The notes: generated from the letters alone by a model not told the origin. DNA of 64,000 nt from Streptomyces sp. CBMA152 (GCF_014596475.1 NZ_MECJ01000007.1:62001-126000); one strand, 5' to 3'. Positions 17,883 through 27,455 are shown, counted from the stretch's first letter. A program made the numbers and translations.

Positions 17883-18213
17883 TGTCTCGGCGCGCCGTTG
17901 AGCGGGTCGTCGGCGATCACGCCGAACCGTCGCGCCGACCCGCCGGGCCGGTGGGCACTCTCCCGGGGACCATGCCCAGGTCGGCGACCGAGTAGACGCC
18001 CGGGCCGATGGCCGGCTCCGCGCTGGGACGAAACGCTTTTCACAACGTTGTCGGGCGGTCCGGGCGGCAGACTCGCCGTAAGTCGGGTTACCGTTCGAGT
18101 GGCCGCTGCGGGCTTTTGCTGTTTGACACGGGGGCGGGTTGTACCGTCACACTCCGCAGCGACCGTACAGCTCGTACGTGCCACCCGAGTGCCGACCGGA
18201 GAGAAGAGCGAAG
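17883..18213 (+). promoter_or_regulatory. topA upstream region with candidate promoter
   Basis: This 331-base gap holds no convincing gene. A perfect TTGACA is at 18123-18128, with TACCGT (18142-18147) only 13 bases later and CACACT-like sequence beyond it, so spacer length is atypical whichever -10 is right. Streptomyces topA promoters are reported to respond to supercoiling, and unusual spacing would suit that, but the assignment is inference. Confidence 0.4.
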
Positions 18214-21018
18214 TTGTCCCCGACCAGCGAGACCGCAAAGGGCGGCCGCCGACTCGTCATCGTCGAGTCTCCTGCCAAGGCGAAGACGATCAAGGGCTAC
18301 CTGGGCCCCGGTTATGTCGTCGAGGCGAGTGTCGGGCACATCCGCGACCTGCCGAACGGCGCCGCCGAGGTGCCGGACAAGTACACCGGCGAGGTGCGCC
18401 GCCTCGGCGTTGACGTCGAGCATGACTTCCAGCCCATCTATGTCGTCAACGCCGACAAGAAGGCGCAGGTCAGAAAGCTCAAGGAGCTGCTGGCCGAGTC
18501 CGACGAACTTTTCCTCGCCACCGATGAGGACCGCGAGGGCGAAGCCATCGCGTGGCACCTTCAGGAAGTCCTGAAGCCCAAGGTCCCGGTCCACCGGATG
18601 GTCTTCCACGAGATCACCAAGGACGCGATCCGGGACGCCGTCGCCAACCCGCGCGAGCTCAACCAGCGCATGGTCGACGCCCAGGAGACCCGCCGTATCC
18701 TCGACCGCCTCTATGGCTACGAGGTCTCGCCGGTGCTGTGGAAGAAGGTCATGCCGAGGCTCTCGGCGGGCCGCGTCCAGTCGGTGGCGACCCGACTCGT
18801 GGTGGAGCGGGAACGCGAGCGCATCGCTTTTCGTTCTGCTGAGTACTGGGACCTGACCGGGACGTTCTCCACCGGCCGGGCGGGCGACGCCTCCGACCCG
18901 TCCTCGCTGGTGGCACGGCTCGCGACGGTCGACGGCCGCCGGGTGGCGCAGGGCCGCGACTTCGGTCCCGACGGAAAACTGAAGAGCGACGTCCTCCACC
19001 TCGACGAGGCGAACGCCCGAGCCCTGGCGGCCGCTCTCGCCGACACGGCCTTCGCCGTGCGCTCGGTGGAGTCCAAGCCGTACCGCCGCTCGCCGTACGC
19101 CCCGTTCCGTACGACGACGCTCCAGCAGGAGGCCTCCCGCAAGCTCGGCTTCGGGGCCAAGGCCACCATGCAGGTCGCCCAGAAGCTGTATGAGAACGGC
19201 TTCATCACCTATATGCGTACGGACTCCACCACGCTGTCCGAGACGGCGGTGTCGGCGGCCCGTGCGCAGGTGACGCAGCTGTACGGCGCGGACTATCTGC
19301 CGGAGAAGCCGCGTACGTACGCCGGGAAGGTCAAGAACGCGCAGGAGGCGCACGAGGCGATCCGCCCGTCGGGTGATCGTTTCCGCACTCCGGCCGAGAC
19401 GGGTCTGACCGGTGACCAGTTCCGGCTCTACGAGCTGATCTGGAAGCGGACGGTCGCGTCCCAGATGAAGGACGCGGTCGGCAACTCCGTGACCGTGAAG
19501 ATCGCGGGCCGGGCGAGCGACGGGCGGGACGCGGAGTTCACCGCGTCCGGCAAGACGATCACCTTCCACGGCTTCATGAAGGCGTACGTCGAGGGCGCGG
19601 ACGACCCGAACGCGGAGCTGGACGACCGCGAGCGGCGCCTTCCGCAGGTCGCCGAGGGCGACGCGCTGTCGGCCGAGGAGATCACGGCGGACGGCCACGC
19701 GACCAAGCCGCCGGCGCGCTACACCGAGGCGTCGCTGGTCAAGGAGCTGGAAGAGCGCGAGATCGGGCGGCCGTCGACGTACGCCTCGATCATCGGCACG
19801 ATCCTGGACCGCGGCTATGTCTTCAAGAAGGGCACGGCGCTGGTCCCGTCGTTCCTGAGCTTCGCGGTGGTCAACCTGCTGGAGAAGCACTTCGGCCGGC
19901 TGGTGGACTACGACTTCACCGCGCGGATGGAGGACGACCTCGACCGCATCGCGCGTGGCGAGGCGCAGGCGGTGCCGTGGCTGAAGCGTTTCTACTTCGG
20001 CGAGGGCGAGGCCGGCGCGGCCTCCGACGCCGGTAACGGCGACGGGGACCACCTGGGTGGTCTCAAGGAGCTGGTCACGGACCTCGGTGCGATCGACGCG
20101 CGCGAGATCTCCTCGTTCCCGGTGGGGAACCAGATCGTGCTGCGGGTGGGCCGCTACGGGCCGTACATCGAGCGCGGTGAGAAGGACGCCGAGGGTCACC
20201 AGCGTGCGGACGTGCCGGAGGACATGGCGCCGGACGAGCTGACGGTGGAGCTGGCGGAGGAGCTGCTGGCCAAGCCGAGCGGCGACTTCGAGCTGGGCGC
20301 GGACCCGGTGAGCGGCAACCAGATCGTGGCGAAGGACGGCCGGTACGGGCCGTATGTCACCGAGATCCTGCCCGAGGGCACGCCGAAGACGGGCAAGAAC
20401 GCGGTGAAGCCGCGTACGGCCTCGCTGTTCAAGTCGATGGCGCTCGACACGGTCACGCTCGATGACGCGCTGAAGCTGATGTCGCTGCCGCGTGTGGTGG
20501 GCGCCGACGCCGAGGGCGTGGAGATCACCGCGCAGAACGGGCGCTACGGGCCGTACCTGAAGAAGGGCACGGACTCGCGGTCGCTGGAGTCGGAGGACCA
20601 GCTCTTCTCCATCACCCTGGAGGAGGCGCTGGCGATCTACGCCCAGCCGAAGGCCCGTGGGCGTGCGGCCGCCAAGCCGCCGCTCAAGGAGCTGGGCACG
20701 GACCCGGTGAGCGAGCGTCCGGTGGTCGTGAAGGACGGGCGCTTCGGCCCGTACGTCACGGACGGCGAGACCAACGCGACGCTGCGGACCGACGACAGCG
20801 TGGAGGACATCACTCCGGAGCGCGGCTACGAGCTGCTGGCGGAGAAGCGGGCGAAGGGGCCGGCCAAGAAGACGGCCAAGAAGGCGCCCGCCAAGAAGGC
20901 TCCGGCGAAGAAGACCGCGGCCAAGAAGACGGCCGCAAAGAAGACGGCGGCCACCGCCAAGAAGGCGCCTGCCAAGAAGACGGCGGCGGCCGCGAAGAAG
21001 GCGGCCGCGGCCGAGTAA
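18214..21018 (+). CDS. topA: DNA topoisomerase I
   Basis: This 934-residue type IA topoisomerase relaxes negative supercoils. The TOPRIM domain has VIVESPAKAKTI and the acidic DEDREGEAIAWH. The catalytic Tyr is residue 333 in FITYMRTDS. The C-terminus replaces zinc fingers with four topoisomerase C-terminal repeats (each with GRYGPY or GRFGPY) and a tail of about 60 residues of lysine-alanine units such as KKAPAKK, which raises processivity in Streptomyces TopA. I chose TTG 18214 because GGAGAGAAG lies upstream and the protein then starts in the conserved SPTSE region; the longer frame to 18139 lacks a ribosome site. Confidence 0.95.
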   Translation: MSPTSETAKGGRRLVIVESPAKAKTIKGYLGPGYVVEASVGHIRDLPNGAAEVPDKYTGEVRRLGVDVEHDFQPIYVVNADKKAQVRKLKELLAESDELFLATDEDREGEAIAWHLQEVLKPKVPVHRMVFHEITKDAIRDAVANPRELNQRMVDAQETRRILDRLYGYEVSPVLWKKVMPRLSAGRVQSVATRLVVERERERIAFRSAEYWDLTGTFSTGRAGDASDPSSLVARLATVDGRRVAQGRDFGPDGKLKSDVLHLDEANARALAAALADTAFAVRSVESKPYRRSPYAPFRTTTLQQEASRKLGFGAKATMQVAQKLYENGFITYMRTDSTTLSETAVSAARAQVTQLYGADYLPEKPRTYAGKVKNAQEAHEAIRPSGDRFRTPAETGLTGDQFRLYELIWKRTVASQMKDAVGNSVTVKIAGRASDGRDAEFTASGKTITFHGFMKAYVEGADDPNAELDDRERRLPQVAEGDALSAEEITADGHATKPPARYTEASLVKELEEREIGRPSTYASIIGTILDRGYVFKKGTALVPSFLSFAVVNLLEKHFGRLVDYDFTARMEDDLDRIARGEAQAVPWLKRFYFGEGEAGAASDAGNGDGDHLGGLKELVTDLGAIDAREISSFPVGNQIVLRVGRYGPYIERGEKDAEGHQRADVPEDMAPDELTVELAEELLAKPSGDFELGADPVSGNQIVAKDGRYGPYVTEILPEGTPKTGKNAVKPRTASLFKSMALDTVTLDDALKLMSLPRVVGADAEGVEITAQNGRYGPYLKKGTDSRSLESEDQLFSITLEEALAIYAQPKARGRAAAKPPLKELGTDPVSERPVVVKDGRFGPYVTDGETNATLRTDDSVEDITPERGYELLAEKRAKGPAKKTAKKAPAKKAPAKKTAAKKTAAKKTAATAKKAPAKKTAAAAKKAAAAE

Positions 21019-21074
21019 GGCCTTGGACGGGCTCCGCTTGCCCGTGGTCCCGGTGGGGGCCATAGGCAGGCGGA

Positions 21075-21098
21075 GCCCGCCCGTATGTTCGGGCGGGC
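21075..21098 (+). terminator. Terminator hairpin after topA
   Basis: A 9-bp perfect GC stem (GCCCGCCCG with CGGGCGGGC) has a TATGTT loop and no U-run. A competing pairing, GGGCTCCGC at 21029-21037 with GCGGAGCCC at 21070-21078, uses part of the same arm. Such U-less hairpins are usual in streptomycetes. Confidence 0.65.
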
Positions 21099-21122
21099 CC
21101 GCAAGGACCCGGAGGGTCCGGA

Positions 21123-21128
21123 TAGGCT
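21123..21128 (+). promoter_or_regulatory. Leaderless -10 element of tmk
   Basis: TAGGCT is followed by exactly six bases and the ATG at 21135. No ribosome site is present. Confidence 0.6.
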
Positions 21129-21134
21129 GGGCGG

Positions 21135-24100
21135 ATGACGCGAGCCGAGCAGCCCCACAGCTCTGAAGGCGCAGGGGGGACCCCCACGGGCGTGAGCCCC
21201 ACCTCCGACGCCCTAGCCGCAGACTCACGCGAGCGCGCCGTACGTGCGTTGTTGCGCATCCCGTCGCTGAGGCGGCTGTGGAGCGCCCAGTTCGTCGGCG
21301 GGGTCGGTGACGCTCTCGCCGTACTCGTCCTGCTGCTGTTGGCGCTCCAGGCGGCAGTCTCCGAGGACGCTCTCGGCGGCGGCTACCGGGGCGCGGCCTT
21401 CGCCGTGGCCGCGGTGTTCGGCGCCCGGCTCGTCGCGACGGTGCTGTTCGGGGCGGTGCTGCTCGGTCCCGTTTCCGCGCTGATCGTGCCCAGCGGTCCG
21501 CTGGACCGGCGCTGGACCATGATCGGGGCGGACGGCGTACGTGCCGCGCTGTTGATCGTCGCGCCGCTGTGGATCGACTGGACGCCGGACAACGCGCTGG
21601 TGTTCATCCTGGTCACGGCCTTTGTGGCCGGGATCGCCGAGCGGTTCTGGACGGTCGCCAAGGAGAGCGCGGCGCCCGCGCTGTTGCCCGCGCCCCCGCT
21701 GGAGGGTGCTTCCGTGCGCCCCCTGCCGGACCACCTGGACGCGCTGCGGCGCCTTTCGCTGCGTACGACGTTCGCGGCGATGCCCACGGCGGCCGTCGCG
21801 CTGCTCGTCGCGGCCCTCGTCAGCAAGGGCCTCGGCAAGGGCATCGACTGGTTCGACCTGCACCAGGCGGCCCTCGGCTCGTATGTGGCGGCGGGTCTGT
21901 TCGCCGCGTCCGTCTCGGTCCTGGCGATGCTCCAGCTCCCCGGCACACAGACGCCACGCGCGCGTTCCCCGCTGGAGGGGCTGCGCAGGCCGTCGACCGG
22001 CGCCGGGCCCGACAAGGGGCGTACGGGCGCGGTTCCGCTGCTCGTGCTGGCCTGCGGCGCGGTCGCCGGGGCGATCGCCGCGGCCGCCGCTGTCGCCGTG
22101 CTGCACGCCGCCGACCTGGGCGGCGGCCCGGCCGCGTTCGCGCTGCTGATCCTCGCGCTGGTGGGCGGCACGGGTGTCGGCGTCCGCGTGGCGCCGAAGG
22201 TGCTGCCGGTCCTTTCGCGGCGGCGCCTCCTCGCGCTGGCGATCGCCCTCACGGGTGTCGCGCTGCTCGCGATGGGCCTGGTGCCGGACACGGCGACCGT
22301 GCTGTTCATCGCGTTGGGCGCCGGTGTCGCGGCCGGTATCGCCGCCAACAGCGGGCACACGCTGATCGACCAGGAGACCGAGGAGTACCGGCGGGCCCGC
22401 ACCACCGATCACCTCCAGGCGGTCGTACGGGTCGCGATCGGCCTCGGCGCGATCCTCGCCCCGCTGGTCGCCGCCGCCATCGGCCCGCACCGGCTCGCCG
22501 GGGACGGTTTCGTCTTCGCGCACGGCGGCGCAGGCTTCACGCTGATGCTGGCCGGCGCGCTGCTGTTGCCGGTCGCCGCCGTGGTCCTGGCCAAGACCGA
22601 CGACCGCCAGGGTGTGCCGCTGCGGCGCGATCTGCGGGACGCGGTGCGCGGCGCCGACCCGGCGCAGGCCCCGGCCGCCACCGGCTTCTTCATCGCGCTT
22701 GAGGGCGGCGACGGCGCGGGCAAGTCCACGCAGGCGCAGGCGCTGGCCGAGTGGATCCGGGCCAAGGGCCACGAGGTCGTGGTGACCCGCGAGCCGGGCG
22801 CCACGCCGGTCGGCAAGCGGCTGCGGTCGATCCTGCTCGACGTCTCCAGCGCCGGGCTCTCCAACCGCGCGGAGGCGCTGCTGTACGCGGCGGACCGCGC
22901 CGAGCACATCGACTCGCTGGTGCGCCCCGCCCTGGAGCGCGGCGCGATCGTCATCTCGGACCGCTACATCGACTCCTCGGTCGCCTACCAGGGCGCCGGA
23001 CGCGATCTGTCCCCGACCGAGATCGCCCGTATCAACCGCTGGGCGACCGGCGGTCTCGTACCGCATCTGACGGTGCTCCTGGACGTCGCGCCGGAGACCG
23101 CGCGCGAGCGGTTCACGGAGGCGCCGGACCGGCTTGAGTCGGAGCCGCCCGAGTTCCACGCGCGCGTACGTGCCGGGTTCCTGACGCTCGCGGCCGCCGA
23201 CCCGTCCCGCTACCTGGTGGTGGACGCGGGCCAGGAGCCGGAGGCGGTCACCACGGTCGTACGCCATCGGCTCGACCAGATGCTGCCGCTCTCCGAGGCC
23301 GAGGTGAAGGCCCAGGAGGAGGCGCGCAAGGCCGCCGAGGAGGAGGCCCGCCGCAAGGCGGAGGAGGAGGCCGCGCGCAAGGCCGAGGAGGAGCGGCTGG
23401 AGCGCGAGCGCCAGGAGCAGCTCGCCAAGCTGCGCGCCGAGGAGGAGGAACGCAAGCGGCGCGAGCTGGAGGAGGCGCGCCGCCGCGAGGAGGAGCGCCA
23501 GGCCGAGGAGGCCCGCCGCAAGGCCGAGGAGGCGCGGCGGCTCGCCGAGGAGGAGCGCGTACGGCGCGAGGCGGAGGCCAAGGCCGCCGCGGCCGAGCAG
23601 GAGCGTCTGCGCAAGCTCGCGGAGGAGCAGGCCCGGCTGCGCGCCGAGGCGGAGGAGCGCCGCCTGGAGAAGCAGCGCAAGGCCGAGGAGGCGCTGGTGC
23701 GGGCCGAGGAGGCCCGGCGTCTCGCGGAGGCGGCTGCCGCGGCCGCCGCGGCGACGGCTGCCACGGTGACCGAGTCGGCTTCCGCGCCGGCTCCGGCCAC
23801 GCGCGCGAGGCCGAAGGCCGCGCCGGAGTCGGACTCCGAGATCACGGTCCCGACGCCGGTGGTGAGCCCCGAGCCCGCGAGCGACAGCGAGGTCACCCAG
23901 GAGGTGCCGGTGCCGGGGGCCGGTGCCGGACCGGCCGCCGGGGACGCCAAGGCGGACGCCGACGCGACCACCGTCCTGCCGCAGATCCCGGCCGACGCCG
24001 CCGAGACGACGGTGCTGCCGCCGGTGCGGGACGCCGACGAGACGGCTGTGCTGCCGTCCGTACGCGATGAGGCCGCGGGTCGCGGTGCGCAGCAGCCCGT

Positions 24101-24383
24101 ACGGGGCACGGACGCGGACCGTTTCCCGCCCGGCATCTTCCGCGACGAGCAGGCCGCGCGCGGCGAGCAGGGGGACGGCCGGGAGAACGACCGGACGCGG
24201 GAGCTGCCGCAGGTCGACCCGGAGCAGCTGCGGGCGGAGCCGGAGCAGAAGCGTCCGTCGCGGCCCCGGCGGCGTTCGGACTGGGCCGAGGAGACCCCGC
24301 TGGACGATCTTCCGACGCTCGCCGACGAACTGCTCGGGCCGCACGCCGACGACGATGACGACCGGCGGGGCCGCCGCCGCTGA
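21135..24383 (+). CDS. tmk: Thymidylate kinase with N-terminal transporter-like domain and coiled-coil tail
   Basis: This 1082-residue three-part protein is far longer than the usual 210-residue dTMP kinase. Residues 1-500 form about 12 hydrophobic segments like a major facilitator protein. Residues 515-720 are a complete thymidylate kinase: P-loop EGGDGAGKSTQ, the TREPGATPVG DR(E/P) motif, and DRYIDSSVAYQGAGR. Residues 720-870 are a highly charged Glu/Arg/Ala coiled coil, and the rest is an acidic, Pro-rich tail with three TTVLP-like units. The kinase makes dTDP from dTMP; membrane anchoring is inferred. The same fusion occurs in other streptomycetes as I recall. A leaderless -10 supports ATG 21135. 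Confidence 0.93.
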   Translation: MTRAEQPHSSEGAGGTPTGVSPTSDALAADSRERAVRALLRIPSLRRLWSAQFVGGVGDALAVLVLLLLALQAAVSEDALGGGYRGAAFAVAAVFGARLVATVLFGAVLLGPVSALIVPSGPLDRRWTMIGADGVRAALLIVAPLWIDWTPDNALVFILVTAFVAGIAERFWTVAKESAAPALLPAPPLEGASVRPLPDHLDALRRLSLRTTFAAMPTAAVALLVAALVSKGLGKGIDWFDLHQAALGSYVAAGLFAASVSVLAMLQLPGTQTPRARSPLEGLRRPSTGAGPDKGRTGAVPLLVLACGAVAGAIAAAAAVAVLHAADLGGGPAAFALLILALVGGTGVGVRVAPKVLPVLSRRRLLALAIALTGVALLAMGLVPDTATVLFIALGAGVAAGIAANSGHTLIDQETEEYRRARTTDHLQAVVRVAIGLGAILAPLVAAAIGPHRLAGDGFVFAHGGAGFTLMLAGALLLPVAAVVLAKTDDRQGVPLRRDLRDAVRGADPAQAPAATGFFIALEGGDGAGKSTQAQALAEWIRAKGHEVVVTREPGATPVGKRLRSILLDVSSAGLSNRAEALLYAADRAEHIDSLVRPALERGAIVISDRYIDSSVAYQGAGRDLSPTEIARINRWATGGLVPHLTVLLDVAPETARERFTEAPDRLESEPPEFHARVRAGFLTLAAADPSRYLVVDAGQEPEAVTTVVRHRLDQMLPLSEAEVKAQEEARKAAEEEARRKAEEEAARKAEEERLERERQEQLAKLRAEEEERKRRELEEARRREEERQAEEARRKAEEARRLAEEERVRREAEAKAAAAEQERLRKLAEEQARLRAEAEERRLEKQRKAEEALVRAEEARRLAEAAAAAAAATAATVTESASAPAPATRARPKAAPESDSEITVPTPVVSPEPASDSEVTQEVPVPGAGAGPAAGDAKADADATTVLPQIPADAAETTVLPPVRDADETAVLPSVRDEAAGRGAQQPVRGTDADRFPPGIFRDEQAARGEQGDGRENDRTRELPQVDPEQLRAEPEQKRPSRPRRRSDWAEETPLDDLPTLADELLGPHADDDDDRRGRRR

Positions 24384-24520
24384 CCAGCGGGGCAGCCGCG
24401 CGGGACGGGATTGTCAGACCCCTGCCCCACAATGGGGTGCGTAACGGGGACGTACGGGTCGGAACGCGGAATTCAGCACTCTGAGCGCTGTATTCCGAAC
24501 AGAGCGGGAGGCGGTGAGCC

Positions 24521-25726
24521 ATGACGGTGTGGGACGACCTGGTCGGGCAGGACCGGGTGCAGGAGCAGCTGGCCGCCGCCGCGCGCGACGCCGACGCGCT
24601 GGTCACCGCCACGTCGACGGGTGCGCCGGTGCCCGACGCGTCGAGGATGACGCACGCGTGGCTGTTCACCGGGCCGCCGGGTTCGGGCCGTTCCACGGCG
24701 GCGCGCGCGTTCGCCGCCGCGCTGCAGTGCGTCAGCCCGGACCGGGCGCTGGGCGGCGCGCCGGGGTGCGGGTTCTGCGACGGCTGCCACACCAGCCTGG
24801 TCGGCACGCACGCGGACGTGGAGATCGTCCGTACGGATCTGCTCTCCATCGGCGTCAAGGAGACCCGCGATCTCGTCCGCAGGGCTCAGCTGTCCCCGGC
24901 CGTGGGCCGCTGGCAGGTGATCGTCCTGGAGGACGCCGACCGGCTCACTGAGGGCGCCGGCAACGTGCTCCTGAAGGCCGTCGAGGAGCCCGCCCCGCGC
25001 ACGGTGTGGCTGCTGTGCGCGCCGTCGCTGGAGGACGTGCTGCCGACGATCCGCTCGCGCTGCCGCCATCTGACGCTGCGGACGCCGTCCGTGGAGGCCG
25101 TGGCCGACGTGCTGGTCCGCCGTGACGGCATCGCGCCGGAGATCGCGGCGGCCGCCGCCCGCGCCACGCAGGGACACATCGGCCGGGCCCGCCGCCTGGC
25201 CACCGACGAGGGCGCGCGCGCCCGTCGCGCCGCCGTCCTGAAGGTGCCGCTGCGGGTCGAGGACATCGGCGGCTGCCTGAAGGCCGCGCAGGAGCTGGTG
25301 GACACCGCCGCCGAGGACGCCAAGCAGCTCGCCGAGGAGGTCGACGTCAAGGAGACGGAGGACCTGAAGCAGGCCCTGGGCGCCCAGGCGGGCGGCCGGA
25401 TGCCGCGCGGCACCGCCGGGGCGATGAAGGAGCTGGAGGACCGCCAGAAGCGCCGCAAGACGCGTACGCAGCGGGACAGCCTGGACCTCGCGCTCACCGA
25501 CCTGACCGGCTTCTACCGCGACGTCCTGGCGATACAGCTCGGCGCCCGTACGGAGCTGGCGAACGCCGACGCGCGGGACGCGGTGGACCGGATCGCCCGG
25601 GGCTCCGGTCCTGAGGCGACCCTGCGCCGCATCGAGGCGGTCCTGGCCTGCCGCCAGGCCCTGGACCGCAACGTGGCACCGCTGCTCGCGGTGGAGGCGA
25701 TGACGGTGGCGCTGCGGGCGGGGTGA
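24521..25726 (+). CDS. holB: DNA polymerase III subunit delta' / clamp-loader ATPase
   Basis: This 401-residue AAA+ protein has an N-terminal WDDLVGQDRVQEQL segment, the P-loop GPPGSGRST (the usual Lys is Arg, so ATP binding may be weak or lost, as in delta' subunits), a zinc-binding cluster CGFCDGCH, VIVLEDADRLTEGAGNVLLK and the sensor-1 region. Longer than Escherichia coli HolB (about 334 residues), it carries an extra Lys/Arg-rich stretch (about residues 285-320). ATG 24521 has GGGAGGCGG upstream. It lies downstream of tmk, a pairing common in bacteria. Confidence 0.92.
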   Translation: MTVWDDLVGQDRVQEQLAAAARDADALVTATSTGAPVPDASRMTHAWLFTGPPGSGRSTAARAFAAALQCVSPDRALGGAPGCGFCDGCHTSLVGTHADVEIVRTDLLSIGVKETRDLVRRAQLSPAVGRWQVIVLEDADRLTEGAGNVLLKAVEEPAPRTVWLLCAPSLEDVLPTIRSRCRHLTLRTPSVEAVADVLVRRDGIAPEIAAAAARATQGHIGRARRLATDEGARARRAAVLKVPLRVEDIGGCLKAAQELVDTAAEDAKQLAEEVDVKETEDLKQALGAQAGGRMPRGTAGAMKELEDRQKRRKTRTQRDSLDLALTDLTGFYRDVLAIQLGARTELANADARDAVDRIARGSGPEATLRRIEAVLACRQALDRNVAPLLAVEAMTVALRAG

Positions 25727-25840
25727 CGGACGCGTGTCGGGCGCGTCCGGCACGGATGGTGTCCGCACACCGGGTTGACCGCCTCACTCGTACGAGCCGT
25801 CGTCCGCCGACGGGCAGGGCACCAGGTGTCACTCGGCGGT

Positions 25841-25846
25841 TACGCT
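25841..25846 (+). promoter_or_regulatory. Leaderless -10 element of the peptidase gene
   Basis: TACGCT is followed by six bases (CCCGGG) and the ATG at 25853, again without a ribosome site. Confidence 0.55.
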
Positions 25847-25852
25847 CCCGGG

Positions 25853-27397
25853 ATGGACTCCAGGCGTCTGCTCCGTTCCTCCGCCATCGCCGCCGTGACC
25901 GCCGGACTGCTCGTCTCCGGATGCTCGTCCTCAAGCTCGTCCACCACCGCGACCGCGTCCACCACGTCGGCGGGCGGTGCGCAGACGTCGGCCGCGCTGC
26001 GCACGTACTACCAGCAGAAACTCAGCTGGCGGGCGTGCGGCGTGCCCGGCTTCGAGTGCTCCACGATGAAGGCCCCGCTCGACTACGCCAAGCCCGCGAG
26101 CGCGTCGGTGAACCTGGCGGTCGCCCGTAAGAAGGCCACCGGCCCGGGCAAGCGGATCGGCTCGCTCCTGGTGAACCCGGGCGGCCCCGGCGGCACGGCG
26201 GTCGGCTACCTCCAGCAGTACGCGGGGCTCGGCTACCCCGCTCCCGTACGGGCCCGGTACGACATGGTGGCCGTCGACCCGCGCGGGGTCGCCCGCAGCG
26301 AGCCCGTCGAGTGCCTGACGAGCCAGGAGATGGACGCGTTCACGCAGGTCGACCAGACCCCGGACGACGCCGCCGAGAAGACGGCGCTGGAGAACTCGTT
26401 CAAGAACTTCGCGGCGGGCTGCGAGAAGCACTCCGGCAGGATCCTTCCGCATGTCTCCACGGTGGAGGCGGCCCGTGACATGGACATCCTGCGGGCGCTG
26501 CTCGGCGACGAGAAGCTGCACTACGTGGGCGCTTCGTACGGCACGTTCCTGGGCGCGACCTACGCCGAGCTGTTCCCGGACCGCACCGGGCGCCTGGTCC
26601 TGGACGGCGCGATGGACCCGTCCCTGCCGGCGCTGGAGATGAACCGGGACCAGACGGCGGGCTTCGAGACGGCGTTCCAGTCGTTCGCGGCGGACTGTGT
26701 CCAGCGCAAGGAGTGCCCGCTGGGCACGAAGTCGGTGGCGGACGCGTCGACGCGGCTGAAGGCGTTCTTCGCCGAGCTCGACGCGAAGCCGATCGAGACG
26801 GGCGAGAGCCGCACGCTCGGCGAGGCGCTGGCCACGACCGGGGTGATCGCGGCGATGTACGACGAGACGACCTGGCCCGAGCTGCGCACCAGCCTCAGCC
26901 GCGCCCTGCACGGCGACGGCGGCGGCCTGCTGACCCTCGCCGACTCGTACTACGAGCGGGACGCCGACGGGAAGTACGCCAACCTCATGTACGCCAACGC
27001 GGCCGTGAACTGCCTGGACCTGCCCCCGGCCTTCTCCGGCCCGGACGCGGTCGCCGCCGCGCTCCCGTCCTTCCGCAAGGCGTCCCCGGTCTTCGGCGAA
27101 GGCTTCGCGTGGGCGGCCCTGAACTGCGCGTACTGGCCCCTGAAGGCGACCGGCGCCCCGCACCGGATCGAGGCGAAGGGCGCGGCGCCGATCGTGGTGG
27201 TCGGCACCACCCGCGACCCGGCCACCCCCTACAAGTGGGCCCAGTCCCTCGCCTCCCAGCTCTCCTCCGGCCGCCTCCTCACGTACGAGGGCGACGGCCA
27301 CACCGCGTACGGCCGGGGCAGCGACTGCATCGACACCGCGATCAACACCTACCTCCTGGAGGGCACGCCTCCGCCCACCGGCAAGAAGTGCACCTGA
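25853..27397 (+). CDS. Lipoprotein alpha/beta-hydrolase, TAP-like tripeptidyl aminopeptidase family
   Basis: This 514-residue protein has a lipobox (LVSGC, Cys at about residue 24) followed by a Ser/Thr linker, then an alpha/beta-hydrolase domain with oxyanion region NPGGPGGTAVG, DPRGVARSEPVEC, nucleophile elbow GASYGT and a C-terminal TAP-like cap ending GDGHTAYGRGSDC with the catalytic His. The family (Slp/TAP) removes tripeptides from proteins outside the cell; lipid anchoring here would hold it on the membrane surface. It starts at ATG 25853 behind a leaderless -10 element. Confidence 0.9.
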   Translation: MDSRRLLRSSAIAAVTAGLLVSGCSSSSSSTTATASTTSAGGAQTSAALRTYYQQKLSWRACGVPGFECSTMKAPLDYAKPASASVNLAVARKKATGPGKRIGSLLVNPGGPGGTAVGYLQQYAGLGYPAPVRARYDMVAVDPRGVARSEPVECLTSQEMDAFTQVDQTPDDAAEKTALENSFKNFAAGCEKHSGRILPHVSTVEAARDMDILRALLGDEKLHYVGASYGTFLGATYAELFPDRTGRLVLDGAMDPSLPALEMNRDQTAGFETAFQSFAADCVQRKECPLGTKSVADASTRLKAFFAELDAKPIETGESRTLGEALATTGVIAAMYDETTWPELRTSLSRALHGDGGGLLTLADSYYERDADGKYANLMYANAAVNCLDLPPAFSGPDAVAAALPSFRKASPVFGEGFAWAALNCAYWPLKATGAPHRIEAKGAAPIVVVGTTRDPATPYKWAQSLASQLSSGRLLTYEGDGHTAYGRGSDCIDTAINTYLLEGTPPPTGKKCT

Positions 27398-27449
27398 GCT
27401 GCGCGAGTCCCTCGAACAGGCGTGGTCAGGAGCACCCCCGGAAACTGTG

Positions 27450-27455
27450 TAGACT
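27450..27455 (+). promoter_or_regulatory. Candidate -10 for the tRNA gene
   Basis: TAGACT matches the -10 pattern and lies 39 bases before the mature tRNA. No clear -35 is found at 17-18 bases. Confidence 0.35.

Noticed and set aside
20850..21015. Lysine-alanine repeats at the topA end as possible CRISPR or satellite repeats
   Set aside because: They are degenerate codon repeats in frame with the known basic tail of Streptomyces TopA.
18088..21228. Very long minus-strand ORF opposite topA
   Set aside because: It is an antisense shadow caused by GC-rich third codon positions. The plus strand encodes a complete topoisomerase.
23280..23750. Repeated GAGGAGGCCCGCC-like sequence in tmk as a DNA repeat array
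   Set aside because: The period follows a Glu/Ala/Arg coiled coil and is explained by protein coding.
21225..24344. Minus-strand ORF of over 1000 codons opposite tmk
   Set aside because: It mirrors the coiled-coil repeats and transporter helices of Tmk and shows no family pattern.
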